DNA of 64,000 nt from Lautropia mirabilis (GCF_900637555.1 NZ_LR134378.1:2428001-2492000); one strand, 5' to 3'. Positions 1-9,755 are shown, counted from the first letter of the stretch. Numbers and translations are program-made. The notes: generated by a model not told the origin, from the letters alone.

Positions 1-1767
1 GGACACGGATGTGTGCCCGGCGTCTGCATCGCCGGCGGGCTCATCCCGCGTGGTGGCCCAGCGGCCATAGCGGCGCTGCAGCACCTGGCGCATGGCGGCG
101 TAGTCGTCACCAGGTTCGATGCCCTGGATGTTGAAGCGGCGATACTGGCCGGAGGCCATCCGGTTGTTCTCGTAGACCACGCAAGAGGCCTGGGTAGCCT
201 CGCCCATGGTGTGGCTGATGTCGAAGCATTCGACGCGCAGGCGTGCCGGGTCTTCCAGCGACAGGCCCAGCACGTCGAGCAGGTCCTGGGTACGGCGCAG
301 CTGCGAACCGTCGATAGCCAGGTGGCGGGTGAGCGCAATCTTCGCGTTGGCATGGGCCTGCGCAAGCCACCGGCGCCGGTCCTGCTGCGGGTTCTGCACC
401 CAGGCAACGGCATGGCCCGCCTGGGCGCGCAGGATGCCCAGCAGCTCGGGATCCTGCGGCTTCCGGGCGCAGATGATGACGCCGGGAATGGTGGCCCCCG
501 CATAGTGCTGGGTCAGGAAGGCATCGAGCACGCTGCCCAGGCCCTCCTCGTCCTCCAGGCCCGCAACATGGGACGGGAAATGCGCCTTGTCGCCCAGATG
601 GCGCCCGCCCCGCACCATGGCCAGGTTCAGGCAGACCTGGCCATCGGCCTGCTCGATGGCGATGATGTCGGCGTCCGTATCGGCATTGATCTCCATCGAC
701 TGCTGGTGCAGCACGCGCGACAGGGCACTGATGCGGTCGCGCAGCACGGCCGCCTCCTCGAAGCGCAGCTCCTCGGCCGCGGCCTGCATGCCGGCTTCCA
801 TCTCCTTCAGGATTTCCTTGTGCCCGCCCTTCAGGAAGGTGATGGCCGAGTTCACGTCACGGCGGTAGGCCGCCTCGTCGATCAGACCGACACAGGGAGC
901 GCTGCAACGCCGGATCTGGTGCAGCAGGCACGGACGCGAGCGGTTGGCAAAGTAGCTGTCCTCGCAGGTGCGCAGGTGGAAGATCTTCTGCAGCACCTGG
1001 ATGCCCTCGCGCACGGCGAAGGAACTGGGATAGGGACCGAAATACTGGGCGCGCCGGTCGGTGCCGCCCCGGTAGTAGGAAATCTGCGGGAAGGCGTGGG
1101 CGCTGAACTTCAGGAACGGGTAGGTCTTGTCGTCGCGGAACAGGATGTTGAAGCGGGGCTTCAGCGACTTGATCAGGTTGTTTTCCAGCAGCAGCGCCTC
1201 GGCCTCGGAGCCGACGGTAGTGGTGTCGATCTCCACCACGCGGGCCACCATCTGGGCAATGCGCGGGCTGGCCAGCGTCTTGCGGAAGTACGAACGCACC
1301 CGCTTGCTCAGGTCCCTCGCCTTGCCCACGTACAGCACGGTGCCGGAGGCGTCCTTCATCCGATAGACGCCGGGCAGCGCCGGCAGCGTGCGCAAAAAGA
1401 GCTTCAGCTCGGCCGGGCGCTCGACGAAGGGCGTGAGAGTGGGCTGCGCGGGCTGGTCTGCCGGGTCTGTCGGGTCTGTCGGGTCTGTCGGGTCTGTCGG
1501 GTCTGTCGGGTCTGTCGGGTCTGTCGGGTCTGTCGGGTCTGTCGGGTCTGTCGGGTCTGTCGGGTCTGTCGGGTCTGTCGGGTCTGTCGGGTCTGTCTGG
1601 TTGGCCTGTCCAGCCTGCTCCGCCTGCTCGACCGGATCAATGGAGTCCCGGGAGTCGGCAGCCGACACCGCCATGGCTTCAGCAGGCGTTTCCTGCGGCC
1701 GCACCGGCCCGGCCGCATCCTGGGAAGCGGCGGGTTTCGGGTCGTCGGGACGGCGGGATTCGGTCAT
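1..1767 (-). CDS. uvrC: UvrABC excinuclease subunit C (3' end cut by window edge)
   Basis: UvrC makes the two incisions flanking a DNA lesion in nucleotide excision repair, together with UvrB. The start is the ATG at 1767, 28 bases after the nagZ stop, so it is probably the last gene seen of the nagZ operon. The first ~105 residues are an extension absent from typical UvrC: a polar stretch, fifteen Thr-Asp-Pro units, then a Gln/Pro linker. The family region begins at FVERPAELK and the GIY-YIG nuclease core follows (PALPGVYRM, then VLYVGKA). A UVR motif (AEELRFEEAAVLRD) and the start of the UvrC homology region with the second nuclease (VECFDISH) are also visible. The C-terminal helix-hairpin-helix part lies beyond the left edge. 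Identity is secure; whether translation really starts at 1767 or further inside is less certain. Confidence 0.93.
   Translation of the reverse strand, partial: MTESRRPDDPKPAASQDAAGPVRPQETPAEAMAVSAADSRDSIDPVEQAEQAGQANQTDPTDPTDPTDPTDPTDPTDPTDPTDPTDPTDPTDPTDPTDPTDPADQPAQPTLTPFVERPAELKLFLRTLPALPGVYRMKDASGTVLYVGKARDLSKRVRSYFRKTLASPRIAQMVARVVEIDTTTVGSEAEALLLENNLIKSLKPRFNILFRDDKTYPFLKFSAHAFPQISYYRGGTDRRAQYFGPYPSSFAVREGIQVLQKIFHLRTCEDSYFANRSRPCLLHQIRRCSAPCVGLIDEAAYRRDVNSAITFLKGGHKEILKEMEAGMQAAAEELRFEEAAVLRDRISALSRVLHQQSMEINADTDADIIAIEQADGQVCLNLAMVRGGRHLGDKAHFPSHVAGLEDEEGLGSVLDAFLTQHYAGATIPGVIICARKPQDPELLGILRAQAGHAVAWVQNPQQDRRRWLAQAHANAKIALTRHLAIDGSQLRRTQDLLDVLGLSLEDPARLRVECFDISHTMGEATQASCVVYENNRMASGQYRRFNIQGIEPGDDYAAMRQVLQRRYGRWATTRDEPAGDADAGHTSVS
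1463..1597. repeat. 9-bp minisatellite, 15 perfect units, coding (Thr-Asp-Pro)n in UvrC
   Basis: The unit gggtctgtc occurs fifteen times head to tail with no mismatch. Read on the minus strand in the uvrC frame it gives fifteen Thr-Asp-Pro repeats. The unit is a multiple of three, so gain or loss of copies changes protein length but not frame. Confidence 0.97.
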
Positions 1768-1795
1768 GGCCAGGCAGGAAGGGATGGGAAGGCGC

Positions 1796-2830
1796 TCAGC
1801 CAACGACCCGCGGTCGCAGCGCGTTCAGGCGGCGCTCCAGGTGCGGGTTCTCGGGCGGCTGCAGGTGGGCCAGCAGCTCGTCGGCCAGGTCGGGACGATT
1901 GCAGACCAGCACCATGTCGCAGCCCGCCTTCAGGGCCGCACTGGCCCGGGCCGTGATGTCACCGGCCACGGTGGCCGCTTCCATCGTCAGGTCGTCCGAA
2001 AAGATCAGGCCGTCGAATCCCAGGCGACGACGCAGGATGGTCTGCAGCCATTTTCGGGAGAAGCCGGCCGGCTTGCGGTCCACCTGCGGGTAGATGACGT
2101 GAGCAGGCATGACGGCGGTGAGCGCCGTGCCCAGCCATGCGTAGGGAGCCGCGTCATCGGCAAGGATCTCGTCCAGGCTGCGCGTGTCCTCGGGCATGGC
2201 GACGTGCGAATCGGCATCGGCAAAGCCGTGCCCGGGGAAGTGCTTGCCGCAGTTGGCCATGCCGGCCAGCAGCAGGCCGTGCGCCACGCAGCGGGCCAGC
2301 ATGGCAACCACGCGCGGGTCGTGGTGGAAGGCCCGGTTGCCGATGACGGAGGAACGTCCCCAGTCCAGGTCCAGCACCGGCGCGAAGGTGAAGTCCACCC
2401 CGGCGGCACGCAGTTCCTCGCCCATGCGGCGGCCCACCTCGGTGGCCTCGCGGCAGGCCGCCAGCACGTCCGCGTCCCAGCGCTCGCCCAGGGTACGCAT
2501 GGCGGGGATGGCCGAGAAGCCCTCGCGGAAGCGCTGCACACGGCCGCCCTCGTGGTCCACGGCCACCAGCAGTGCCGGCGAGCGGACGGCATGGATCTCG
2601 TCGGTCAGCGCGCGCAGCTGCTCGGGTGACTGGTAGTTGCGGGCAAAGAGGATGACGCCACCCACCAGCGGGTGGCGCAGGCGCTTGCGCTCGGCCTCGG
2701 TCAGGCGCAGGCCGGCCACATCGACGATGACGGGGCCAGGTGCCAGATGACGGCTACGGCGCACCGGGGTGCTGGCTGCGCGCCGGGTCGTGCGGGCTGC
2801 CGAGGAAGTCTTGCGGGAGGAAGCGGGCAT
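1796..2830 (-). CDS. nagZ: beta-N-acetylhexosaminidase NagZ
   Basis: Cytoplasmic glycoside hydrolase family 3 enzyme that removes N-acetylglucosamine from muropeptides during cell-wall recycling. With the ATG at 2830 the protein is 344 residues, the normal family length. The frame stays open to 3001, but that extension is non-family and overlaps the end of pdxJ. Visible motifs are the TIM-barrel entry VIVDVAGLRL, KHFPGHG, the DSH loop that carries the His of the Asp-His dyad, and FSDDLTM with the nucleophilic Asp. The first ~30 residues are rich in Arg, Ser and Ala, somewhat longer than usual. It lies after pdxJ and before uvrC on the same strand. Confidence 0.94.
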   Translation of the reverse strand: MPASSRKTSSAARTTRRAASTPVRRSRHLAPGPVIVDVAGLRLTEAERKRLRHPLVGGVILFARNYQSPEQLRALTDEIHAVRSPALLVAVDHEGGRVQRFREGFSAIPAMRTLGERWDADVLAACREATEVGRRMGEELRAAGVDFTFAPVLDLDWGRSSVIGNRAFHHDPRVVAMLARCVAHGLLLAGMANCGKHFPGHGFADADSHVAMPEDTRSLDEILADDAAPYAWLGTALTAVMPAHVIYPQVDRKPAGFSRKWLQTILRRRLGFDGLIFSDDLTMEAATVAGDITARASAALKAGCDMVLVCNRPDLADELLAHLQPPENPHLERRLNALRPRVVG

Positions 2831-2954
2831 GATGAAAGACGTGAAAGCGGTTGCCTCGAAACAGGCCCGGGCCGGTCGATGCCGGGTGGCACGGATTCCT
2901 GCCTGTGCAGATCCGGCCCCCGGTGGCCCGGGATAAGCGGCCGGTGGCTCAGCC

Positions 2955-3731
2955 CTAGCCAGCCATGCCCCGGCTCTGGGCCGCGGCTGCTGCAGCCTCA
3001 CGGATCAGGGCCTTCATGGTGGAGACGGCCTCTCGCATGCCCACGAACACGGCACGTGAGACGATGGCATGGCCGATGTGCAGTTCACGCACGCCGGGCA
3101 GCGCGGCGACAGGCTGCACGTTGAAGTAGTTCAGGCCATGGCCGGCATTGAAGCGCATGCCTGCCTGCTGGATCAGCGCACCGGCGGTGGCCACGCGCTC
3201 CAGCTCGCGGCGGATGGCCGGGCTGGCCACGTCGCGGCCTTCGCGGTGGAAGGTCTCGGCGTAGGGACCGGTGTGCAGCTCGCAGACGGAGGCGCCGGCC
3301 CGTGCGGCCGCCTCGACCTGGGCCGGCTCGGCGTCGATGAAGACGCTGGTGATGATGCCGTGGTCGGCCAGCCGGCGGATGGCGTCAGTGATGGCGGCTT
3401 CCTTGGACAGGATGTCGAGCCCGCCCTCGGTGGTGATCTCGTGGCGGCCTTCGGGCACCAGCATGGCCATCTCGGGCTTGAGGGCAATGGCGATGTCGAC
3501 CATCTCGGGCGTGGCAGCCATCTCCAGGTTCAGCTTGATCTGCGTCTGATCACGCAGCCGGCGCACGTCGGCGTCCTGGATGTGGCGGCGATCCTCGCGC
3601 AGATGCACGGTGATGCCGTCGGCGCCCCCCAGGTGCGCCTCGACGGCGGCCCAGACGGGATCGGGTTCATAGGTGCGCCGCGCCTGGCGGATGGTGGCGA
3701 CGTGGTCGATGTTGACGCCGAGTTCGATCAT
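2955..3731 (-). CDS. pdxJ: pyridoxine 5'-phosphate synthase
   Basis: Condenses 1-deoxyxylulose 5-phosphate with 3-amino-1-hydroxyacetone 1-phosphate to pyridoxine 5'-phosphate, the last ring-forming step of the DXP-dependent vitamin B6 pathway. The 258-residue protein has the N-terminal signature LGVNIDHVATIRQARR, the phosphate-binding GADGITVHLREDRRHI segment, and the C-terminal NAGHGLNYFN and ELHIGHAIV motifs. Full length. It lies 25 bases after recO in the rnc-era-recO-pdxJ cluster. The acpS gene that often follows pdxJ is not present before nagZ. Confidence 0.97.
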   Translation of the reverse strand: MIELGVNIDHVATIRQARRTYEPDPVWAAVEAHLGGADGITVHLREDRRHIQDADVRRLRDQTQIKLNLEMAATPEMVDIAIALKPEMAMLVPEGRHEITTEGGLDILSKEAAITDAIRRLADHGIITSVFIDAEPAQVEAAARAGASVCELHTGPYAETFHREGRDVASPAIRRELERVATAGALIQQAGMRFNAGHGLNYFNVQPVAALPGVRELHIGHAIVSRAVFVGMREAVSTMKALIREAAAAAAQSRGMAG

Positions 3732-3756
3732 GAGAGATGACTCAAGAGTGGGAAAT

Positions 3757-4461
3757 TCAGAGACGCTGCAGGTCCATCAGGATGCGGCGGGTATCGAGCG
3801 GAGCCCCTTCCAGCGGCAGGGCCAGCATCAGCCGCGACAGCCGCTTGGCCTGCGACAGCACGCCGGGTGCATCATACCGCCCGGCAGCCATGTGCTGCAG
3901 CGCCTGGCCGCTGAACGTGGCAGGGTCTTCCCCCTGCGTGGCGAACCACTGGCCGCCGTCCATGCGGTAGTTGCGTTGCGGCTCCAGCGGCAGGCCCCGG
4001 TGGTCGCAGGCCAGATCGGGCGCATAGCCGATTTCGGTGAGCAGCAGCCATTCGAAGCGGCGCAGGATGCGCTCGTCGGCCCCCTGCTCGCCCAGCTGGT
4101 ACAGGGCATCCGCATAGGCGTCGAAGAGCTGCGGGTGCGGGTCTTCACGCGCCAGCAGCCGCATCACCAGCTCGTTCAGGTAGAAGGCAAAGAGCAGCGC
4201 ACGACCGGCCGGCACGGCCATGCCGCCCTGCCATTCGGCACGGGTCAGCGTGCGCAGCTCGTTGCGGCCGCTGAGGCGGAACTCGATGGGCTGGAACTGC
4301 AGCAGCACCGGCCGCAGCGCCGAGGTGGGGCGGCGGGCGCCCTTGGCCACGGCCGAGACGCGGCCACGCTCGCGCAGGAAGAGGTCAACGATCAGGCTGG
4401 TCTCGCGGTAGGCGTGGCTGTGCAGCACGAAACCGGGTTCGTCGGTCAGCGGGCTGGCCAT
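3757..4461 (-). CDS. recO: DNA repair protein RecO
   Basis: RecO helps load RecA onto SSB-coated single-stranded DNA in the RecFOR recombination pathway. The 234-residue product begins with the OB-fold typical of RecO (GFVLHSHAYRETSLIVDLF, then GRVSAVAKGARRPTS) and continues into a helical C-terminal domain. Length is as expected. It sits in the usual place between era and pdxJ. Confidence 0.95.
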   Translation of the reverse strand: MASPLTDEPGFVLHSHAYRETSLIVDLFLRERGRVSAVAKGARRPTSALRPVLLQFQPIEFRLSGRNELRTLTRAEWQGGMAVPAGRALLFAFYLNELVMRLLAREDPHPQLFDAYADALYQLGEQGADERILRRFEWLLLTEIGYAPDLACDHRGLPLEPQRNYRMDGGQWFATQGEDPATFSGQALQHMAAGRYDAPGVLSQAKRLSRLMLALPLEGAPLDTRRILMDLQRL

Positions 4462-4543
4462 GTCCGGCTTCCTTCAGGGACGCAGCCGCGCCGTGGCGGG
4501 TACAGGCCGCGCGGCCGCGTCGTGACAGGGGCAGCCCGAGGGT

Positions 4544-5473
4544 TCATTCGTAGCCGTAGCTGCGCAGGTGGGCAGCATCCTTGGCCCAGCCGCTGCGCAC
4601 CTGAACCCACAGCGTCAGGAAGACCTTGCCGTCGAACATGCGCTCCATGTCCTGGCGCGCCTCGCTGGCGATGCGCTTGATGCGCTCGCCCCCATGCCCC
4701 AGCACGATGGGCTTGTGGGCACGACGTTCGACGATGATGGTGGCCGCGATGCGCCGCAGGTTGCCCTCTTCCTCGAAGCGGTCGATGACGACGGTGCTTT
4801 CGTAGGGCAGCTCCTCGCCCAGCAGGCGAAAGAGCTTCTCGCGGACGATCTCGGCCGCGAAGAAGCGCTCGGGGCGGTCGGTGAGCTCGTCCTCGCCGTA
4901 GATGGCCTCCCCTTCCGGCAGGTTGGACTCGATGGCATCAAGCAGCGCCTCGATGCCCTGCCCGTTGCGGGCGCAGATCGGCACGATGGCAGCCAGACCG
5001 GGATGCGCCTCATGGACCTGGGCGATCAGCGGCAGCACTTCGTTGACGTTGCGCAGCTGGTCGATCTTGTTGAGCGCGACGATGACCGGGGCGTCGCCCT
5101 TGAGCCAGCCCAGGATCTCGTCGTCCTGTCGCCGCCAGCGTCCCGCTTCGGTGACGAGTACCACCACATCGGCTTGCTGACCCACCGACTGGGCCGTGCG
5201 GTTGAGGATCTTGTTGAGCGGGTTGATGCGCTGGGTCTGGTAGCCCGGCGAATCGACGAGGATGAGCTGTGCATGCGGCCGCGACAGCACGCCCTGGATG
5301 CGATGGCGCGTGGTCTGTGCCCGGTCTGCCGTGATGGACAGCATCTGTCCCAGCAGCTGGTTGAGCAGCGTGGACTTGCCGGTGTTCGGACGCCCCACCA
5401 GGGCCACGTAGCCGCAGCGGAACGGCGTGCCCTCAGCAACGGGTGACGGGGATGCGGAAGGATCGTGCGGCAT
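4544..5473 (-). CDS. era: GTPase Era
   Basis: Essential GTPase that binds the 3' end of 16S rRNA and assists 30S subunit maturation. The start at 5473 gives 309 residues; a longer open frame reaching 5920 only overlaps rnc and has no Era homology. GTP-binding motifs are GRPNTGKS (residues 27-34), DSPG (74-77) and NKID (135-138). The C-terminal KH domain holds the GHGGERIKRI RNA-binding loop. A short Pro/Ser-rich stretch precedes the G domain. It starts 11 bases after rnc, so the two are cotranscribed. Confidence 0.96.
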   Translation of the reverse strand: MPHDPSASPSPVAEGTPFRCGYVALVGRPNTGKSTLLNQLLGQMLSITADRAQTTRHRIQGVLSRPHAQLILVDSPGYQTQRINPLNKILNRTAQSVGQQADVVVLVTEAGRWRRQDDEILGWLKGDAPVIVALNKIDQLRNVNEVLPLIAQVHEAHPGLAAIVPICARNGQGIEALLDAIESNLPEGEAIYGEDELTDRPERFFAAEIVREKLFRLLGEELPYESTVVIDRFEEEGNLRRIAATIIVERRAHKPIVLGHGGERIKRIASEARQDMERMFDGKVFLTLWVQVRSGWAKDAAHLRSYGYE

Positions 5474-5484
5474 GAAGGAATACC

Positions 5485-6228
5485 TCAGTGATGGCCGTGC
5501 CGAAGCAGATGTTCCAGCGCAGCGCGGGCAGCCACCTGCTCGGCCTTGCGGCGGCTCTCGCCGCTGCCCTCGAAGGACAGCTTCGGCTTGTCGAGCTGGC
5601 ACTCCACGTCGAAGCGCTGGTCGTGGGCCTGGCCGTGGGTGGCCACCACCTGGTATCGGGGCAGCGGCAGCCGGTGCCCCTGCAGGTACTCCTGGAGGCG
5701 TGTCTTGGCGTCCTTGCCCAGTTCGTGGGGATCGATGGCGTCCAGCAGCGGCTGATAGAGGCGCTCGACGACGCCCGCGGCCGCGGCAAAGCCGGATTCG
5801 AGGAAGATGGCACCCAGCAGTGCCTCCACGGCATCGGCCAGGATGGAGGGGCGGCGATGGCCACCGCTCTTGCGTTCGCCCTCGCCCAGGATCAGCGCAT
5901 CGGGCAATGAGAGCCCGCATGCGATGTCGTGCAGGGGGTCCTGCTTGACGAGGTTGGCGCGCAGCCGGGACAGCGCGCCCTCGGGCGAGTCGGCAAAGCG
6001 CGCGTACAGCAGTGAGGCCACCGCGCAGTTGAGCACGCTGTCACCCAGAAACTCCAGCCGTTCGTTGTGCTGGCGCCCGTGACTGCGGTGGGTGAGCGCC
6101 TGCACGAGCAGCGCCTCGGACTGGAAGCGGTAGCCGAGGCGGCCTTCGAGGGTATGGCGAATGGAATCTCGGATGGTGCCCGTCATGCGTGTCGTCGCGG
6201 CGCCCCGGGAAGCCAGGCGGATGGACAT
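5485..6228 (-). CDS. rnc: ribonuclease III
   Basis: Double-strand-specific endoribonuclease that processes rRNA precursors and regulatory duplexes. The catalytic signature [12 protein letters not shown] and a C-terminal double-stranded-RNA-binding domain (from about [11 protein letters not shown] to the end) are complete in 247 residues. I chose the ATG at 6228 because AGGAG lies nine bases upstream, overlapping the stop codon of the DUF4845 gene. The inner ATG at 6186 has no Shine-Dalgarno sequence, although homology with other RNase III begins near it. Located between DUF4845 and era, as in related genomes. Confidence 0.95.
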   Translation of the reverse strand: MSIRLASRGAATTRMTGTIRDSIRHTLEGRLGYRFQSEALLVQALTHRSHGRQHNERLEFLGDSVLNCAVASLLYARFADSPEGALSRLRANLVKQDPLHDIACGLSLPDALILGEGERKSGGHRRPSILADAVEALLGAIFLESGFAAAAGVVERLYQPLLDAIDPHELGKDAKTRLQEYLQGHRLPLPRYQVVATHGQAHDQRFDVECQLDKPKLSFEGSGESRRKAEQVAARAALEHLLRHGHH

Positions 6229-6240
6229 CCGCCCCGGCTC

Positions 6241-6624
6241 CTATCGCGCGCGTGCATCTCCTTCATAGTCGATGACCAGCTTGACCGGCCCGAACAGCGG
6301 GATGTCCTTGCTGTATTTGAACGAGACGGTCATCTGCTCGCCCTGGTCCTTGGAGAAGACCAGCTTGCTGCTGTCGATGGCGTGGAAATCGTCGATGGCC
6401 TGCGAGCGGTCAAAGGCGCTGCGGATGGCCTCGGGATTGTTGGCCCCCGAAGCGCTGACGGCGCGCACCAGGGCCTTCTTGATGTTCTGATACTCAAGGA
6501 AGGTGGGAACCACCCGCATGACGACCAGCGACACGAAGGCCACGATGATGGCCGTGAAGAGCAGCCCGACCAGGGTGAGGCCGCGCTGCGGGGCACGACG
6601 GGTGGCAAGGGAGAAAGCATTCAT
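6241..6624 (-). CDS. DUF4845 family membrane protein
   Basis: A 127-residue protein of unknown function that in betaproteobacteria lies between lepB and rnc, as here. Residues ~14-37 form a single hydrophobic segment preceded by a short basic stretch and GLTLVGLL, like a type IV pilin-type N-terminus. The rest is a small soluble domain, probably periplasmic. The position in the lepB-rnc operon suggests a link with secretion or the envelope, but no function is established. Confidence 0.87.
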   Translation of the reverse strand: MNAFSLATRRAPQRGLTLVGLLFTAIIVAFVSLVVMRVVPTFLEYQNIKKALVRAVSASGANNPEAIRSAFDRSQAIDDFHAIDSSKLVFSKDQGEQMTVSFKYSKDIPLFGPVKLVIDYEGDARAR

Positions 6625-6691
6625 GATGTGTGGGCGAGACCGCCGGACAGGAATGAGGAACGGTCAGGGCCGGACCGGATGACCGACCCAT

Positions 6692-7573
6692 TTACCGGAA
6701 TGAGCCAATTCTCTGCAGATCGTTGAAATTCATCCAGATGAAAAACGCCCGTCCAACCAGGTTCTTCTCGGGAACGAATCCCCAGCTGCGGCTGTCCAGG
6801 CTGTTGTCGCGGTTGTCCCCCATCACGAAGTAGCTTTTCTCGGGTACCTTGCAGGTCAGCTCCACGGAGGTCTGACGGCAATACTTCTCGGTCTCGGGCG
6901 TGCGCTGCAGCGGCACGATGGCCGGATTCTCCAGATCGATCAGCATCTTGTGCGGCACGTTGCCGATGGTCTCGGAATAGCGCTGCATGTAGCGCCCCCG
7001 TTCGGCATCGAAGTAGTCGCCGGCCGGGCGCAGCGGCGCTTCCTCGCCGTTCAGGAAGACACGACCGCGCCGCACGGTGATGGTGTCGCCCGGCACGCCG
7101 ATGACGCGCTTGATGTAATCCACCGACGGATCCATCGGGTAACGGAAGACCACGGTGTCGCCGCGCTGCGGCTCGCCCACCTCGATGATCTTGGTGTCGA
7201 ACACCGGCAGGCGCACGCCGTAGCTGTACTTGTTGACGAGAATCAGGTCACCCACCAGCAGCGTGGGGATCATCGAGCCCGACGGGATCTTGAAGGGCTC
7301 GAACAGGAAGGAGCGCACCACGAAGACGACGAACAGCACGGGGAAGAGCCCGGCGGTGTAGTCGAGCCAGGCGGGCCGGCGGTGAAGGCTGTTCTTGAGC
7401 TGCTGCCGCGCCTGCGGACTGATCTTGCCGCCACGCGCCTGCTGCTCGCGTTCCCACGTCTTCAGGCGCTCTTCGGCCTGGCGACGCCTGCCAGGTGCCA
7501 GCACCAGCACGTCCAGCAGCCACATGCACAGGGTGAAGGCAGTCAGCAGGAAGAGAATCAGCGGAAAGTTCAT
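6692..7573 (-). CDS. lepB: signal peptidase I
   Basis: Inner-membrane serine protease that cleaves signal peptides from exported proteins on the periplasmic side. Two N-terminal membrane segments (about residues 4-26 and 74-90) are followed by the catalytic domain. The nucleophile is Ser100 in IPSGSM and the general base is Lys155 in DYIKRVIG. The box MGDNRDNSLDSR is also present. 293 residues, normal for the family. It follows lepA after a 225-base gap and precedes DUF4845. Confidence 0.96.
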   Translation of the reverse strand: MNFPLILFLLTAFTLCMWLLDVLVLAPGRRRQAEERLKTWEREQQARGGKISPQARQQLKNSLHRRPAWLDYTAGLFPVLFVVFVVRSFLFEPFKIPSGSMIPTLLVGDLILVNKYSYGVRLPVFDTKIIEVGEPQRGDTVVFRYPMDPSVDYIKRVIGVPGDTITVRRGRVFLNGEEAPLRPAGDYFDAERGRYMQRYSETIGNVPHKMLIDLENPAIVPLQRTPETEKYCRQTSVELTCKVPEKSYFVMGDNRDNSLDSRSWGFVPEKNLVGRAFFIWMNFNDLQRIGSFR

Positions 7574-7798
7574 GACAAAGCGTGGATCAGGCCCGGGAAC
7601 CGGGCGGCATCAGAAAGGGGTAAGCAGAAGATCGGGATGAAAAAGCGGGAAGGTTCGGGCGCAGGAAGGCTGCCGGATGGGCCATTGCCTGCGCCAGACC
7701 GCTCGCAGCCCAGACAATAGCAGGGTGAGACGCGGAATTTCACGAATCCGTCATGGTAGCCGACGAATGGTCGGTCCGTCTCGACCCTGGCATGTCTC

Positions 7799-9592
7799 TC
7801 AGCGCTCTTCCGCCTGCAGCACGGCCAGGAAGGCCTCCTGCGGAATCTCCACCGAGCCCACCTGCTTCATGCGCTTCTTGCCGGCCTTCTGCTTCTCGAG
7901 CAGCTTGCGCTTGCGGGTGATATCGCCGCCGTAGCACTTGGCCAGCACGTTCTTGCGCAGCGCCTTGATGGTCTCGCGCGCGATGATGTTGCTGCCGATG
8001 GCTGCCTGAACGGCCACATCGAACATCTGACGCGGAATCAGCTCGCGCATGCGGCTGGCCACCTCACGGCCACGGGAGGTGGCATTGGAGCGGTGGACGA
8101 TGACCGACAGGGCATCAACCTTGTCGCCGTTGATCAGCAGGTCCATCTTCACCACGTCCGAGGCGCGGTATTCGAGGAACTCGTAGTCCATCGACGCATA
8201 GCCGCGCGACACCGACTTCAGGCGATCGAAGAAGTCCAGCACGATCTCGCTCATCGGCAGCTCGTAGGTGAGGTGCACGGCCCGACCATGGTAGGTGAGG
8301 TCACGCTGCAGCCCGCGCTTGCCGGTGCACAGCGTGATGACGGGGCCCACGTACTCCTGCGGCACGAAGATGACGACCTTGACGATGGGCTCGCGGATCT
8401 CGGCAATGCGTGCCTGCTCGGGCATGCGCGACGGGTTCTCGATGCGCTCGACGGTCCCATCGGTCAGCACCACCTCGTAGATGACGGTGGGCGCCGTGGT
8501 GATGAGATCCATGTCGTACTCGCGCTCCAGGCGCTCCTGCACGATGTCCATGTGCAGCATACCCAGGAAGCCGCAGCGGAAGCCGAAGCCCAGCGCCTGC
8601 GAGACCTCGGGTTCGAACTGCAGCGAGGCGTCGTTGAGCTTGAGCTTTTCCAGCGCGTCACGCAGTGCGTCGTACTCGCTGGCCTCCACCGGATACAGGC
8701 CGGCGAACACGGAGGGCTTGATCTCCTTGAAGCCCGGCAGCGGCTCGCTGGCGGCAGGCGAGACATGGGTGATGGTGTCGCCCACCTTGGCGTGCTTGAG
8801 CTCCTTCATGCCGGTGATGATGAAGCCCACCTGCCCGGCCGAGAGCGTGTCGCGCGGCGACGAGCGCGGCGTGAAGACGCCCAGCTGGTCACACTGGTGC
8901 TGGGCGTCGGTGGCCATCATGCGGATGCGGTCGCGCGTCCTGAGCGTGCCGTTGACGACCCGTACCAGCATCACCACGCCCACGTAGTTGTCGAACCACG
9001 AGTCGATGATCAGCGCCTGCAGCGGTGCGTCCGGATCGCCCTTGGGCGGCGGAATGCGGGTGACGATGGCGTCGATGATCTCGTCCAGCCCCATGCCGGT
9101 CTTGGCACTGGCCGGGATGGCGTCGCTGGCATCGATGCCGATCACGTCCTCGATCTCGGCGCGGGCGCTGTCGGGATCGGCCGACGGCAGGTCCATCTTG
9201 TTGAGCACCGGCACCACCTCGACACCCAGGTCGATGGCGGTGTAGCAGTTGGCCACGGTCTGTGCCTCGACACCCTGTGAGGCGTCCACCACCAGCAGCG
9301 CCCCTTCGCAGGCCGACAGCGAGCGGCTGACTTCATAGGAGAAGTCGACATGTCCCGGGGTGTCGATGAGGTTGAAGAGGTACTCGGTGCCGTCGGCCGC
9401 GCGATGCACCAGCGAGGCGGTCTGTGCCTTGATGGTGATGCCCCGCTCGCGCTCCAGGTCCATCGAGTCGAGCACCTGGCTGTCCATCTCGCGTTCGGAC
9501 AGCCCCCCCAGGCGCTGGATCAGCCGATCGGCCAGCGTGGACTTGCCATGGTCGATGTGGGCGATGATGGAAAAGTTGCGAATGTGCTGCAT
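7799..9592 (-). CDS. lepA: elongation factor 4 (LepA)
   Basis: Ribosome-associated GTPase (EF4) that acts on elongating or assembling ribosomes. The ATG at 9592 gives 597 residues starting [19 protein letters not shown], the standard LepA N-terminus. The frame is open further upstream to 10000, but that overlaps the degP stop region and has no homology. G motifs are [13 protein letters not shown] and NKMD. The LepA-specific C-terminal domain ends in [16 protein letters not shown]. Downstream of the protease gene, upstream of lepB. Confidence 0.97.
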   Translation of the reverse strand: MQHIRNFSIIAHIDHGKSTLADRLIQRLGGLSEREMDSQVLDSMDLERERGITIKAQTASLVHRAADGTEYLFNLIDTPGHVDFSYEVSRSLSACEGALLVVDASQGVEAQTVANCYTAIDLGVEVVPVLNKMDLPSADPDSARAEIEDVIGIDASDAIPASAKTGMGLDEIIDAIVTRIPPPKGDPDAPLQALIIDSWFDNYVGVVMLVRVVNGTLRTRDRIRMMATDAQHQCDQLGVFTPRSSPRDTLSAGQVGFIITGMKELKHAKVGDTITHVSPAASEPLPGFKEIKPSVFAGLYPVEASEYDALRDALEKLKLNDASLQFEPEVSQALGFGFRCGFLGMLHMDIVQERLEREYDMDLITTAPTVIYEVVLTDGTVERIENPSRMPEQARIAEIREPIVKVVIFVPQEYVGPVITLCTGKRGLQRDLTYHGRAVHLTYELPMSEIVLDFFDRLKSVSRGYASMDYEFLEYRASDVVKMDLLINGDKVDALSVIVHRSNATSRGREVASRMRELIPRQMFDVAVQAAIGSNIIARETIKALRKNVLAKCYGGDITRKRKLLEKQKAGKKRMKQVGSVEIPQEAFLAVLQAEER

Positions 9593-9728
9593 ACCGGCGC
9601 GATGGGGGTTGGCAAAGAGGGCTATTGTAGTGGCTCGCGGGGGCTGCACGTGCAATGGAAGCACCTGTTGCAGCGAATGTCCGTTCAACGGTAGGGAAAC
9701 GCCCCTGCAATGCGCGCCCCTATCAACG

Positions 9729-9755
9729 CAACGGGCCGCACTGGGCGGCCCGTTG
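9729..9755 (-). terminator. strong hairpin after the DegP-type protease gene
   Basis: A perfect 11-bp stem (caacgggccgc paired with gcggcccgttg) with a 5-base loop lies between the degP stop and lepA. There is no clean T-run on the minus side, so it may be a weak terminator or an mRNA-stabilising stem. Confidence 0.45.

Noticed and set aside
1463-1597. Possible CRISPR array
   Set aside because: Units are 9 bp with no spacers and lie in frame inside uvrC.
13-1956. 647-residue plus-strand open frame
   Set aside because: Antisense to uvrC in GC-rich sequence; no family motifs, and the Cys-Arg-Val run is only the complement of the Thr-Asp-Pro repeat.
2831-3001. N-terminal extension of nagZ
   Set aside because: No family sequence; overlaps the pdxJ stop, and the ATG at 2830 gives the usual length.
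5474-5920. N-terminal extension of era
   Set aside because: Overlaps rnc in another frame and carries no Era homology; the start at 5473 fits the family.
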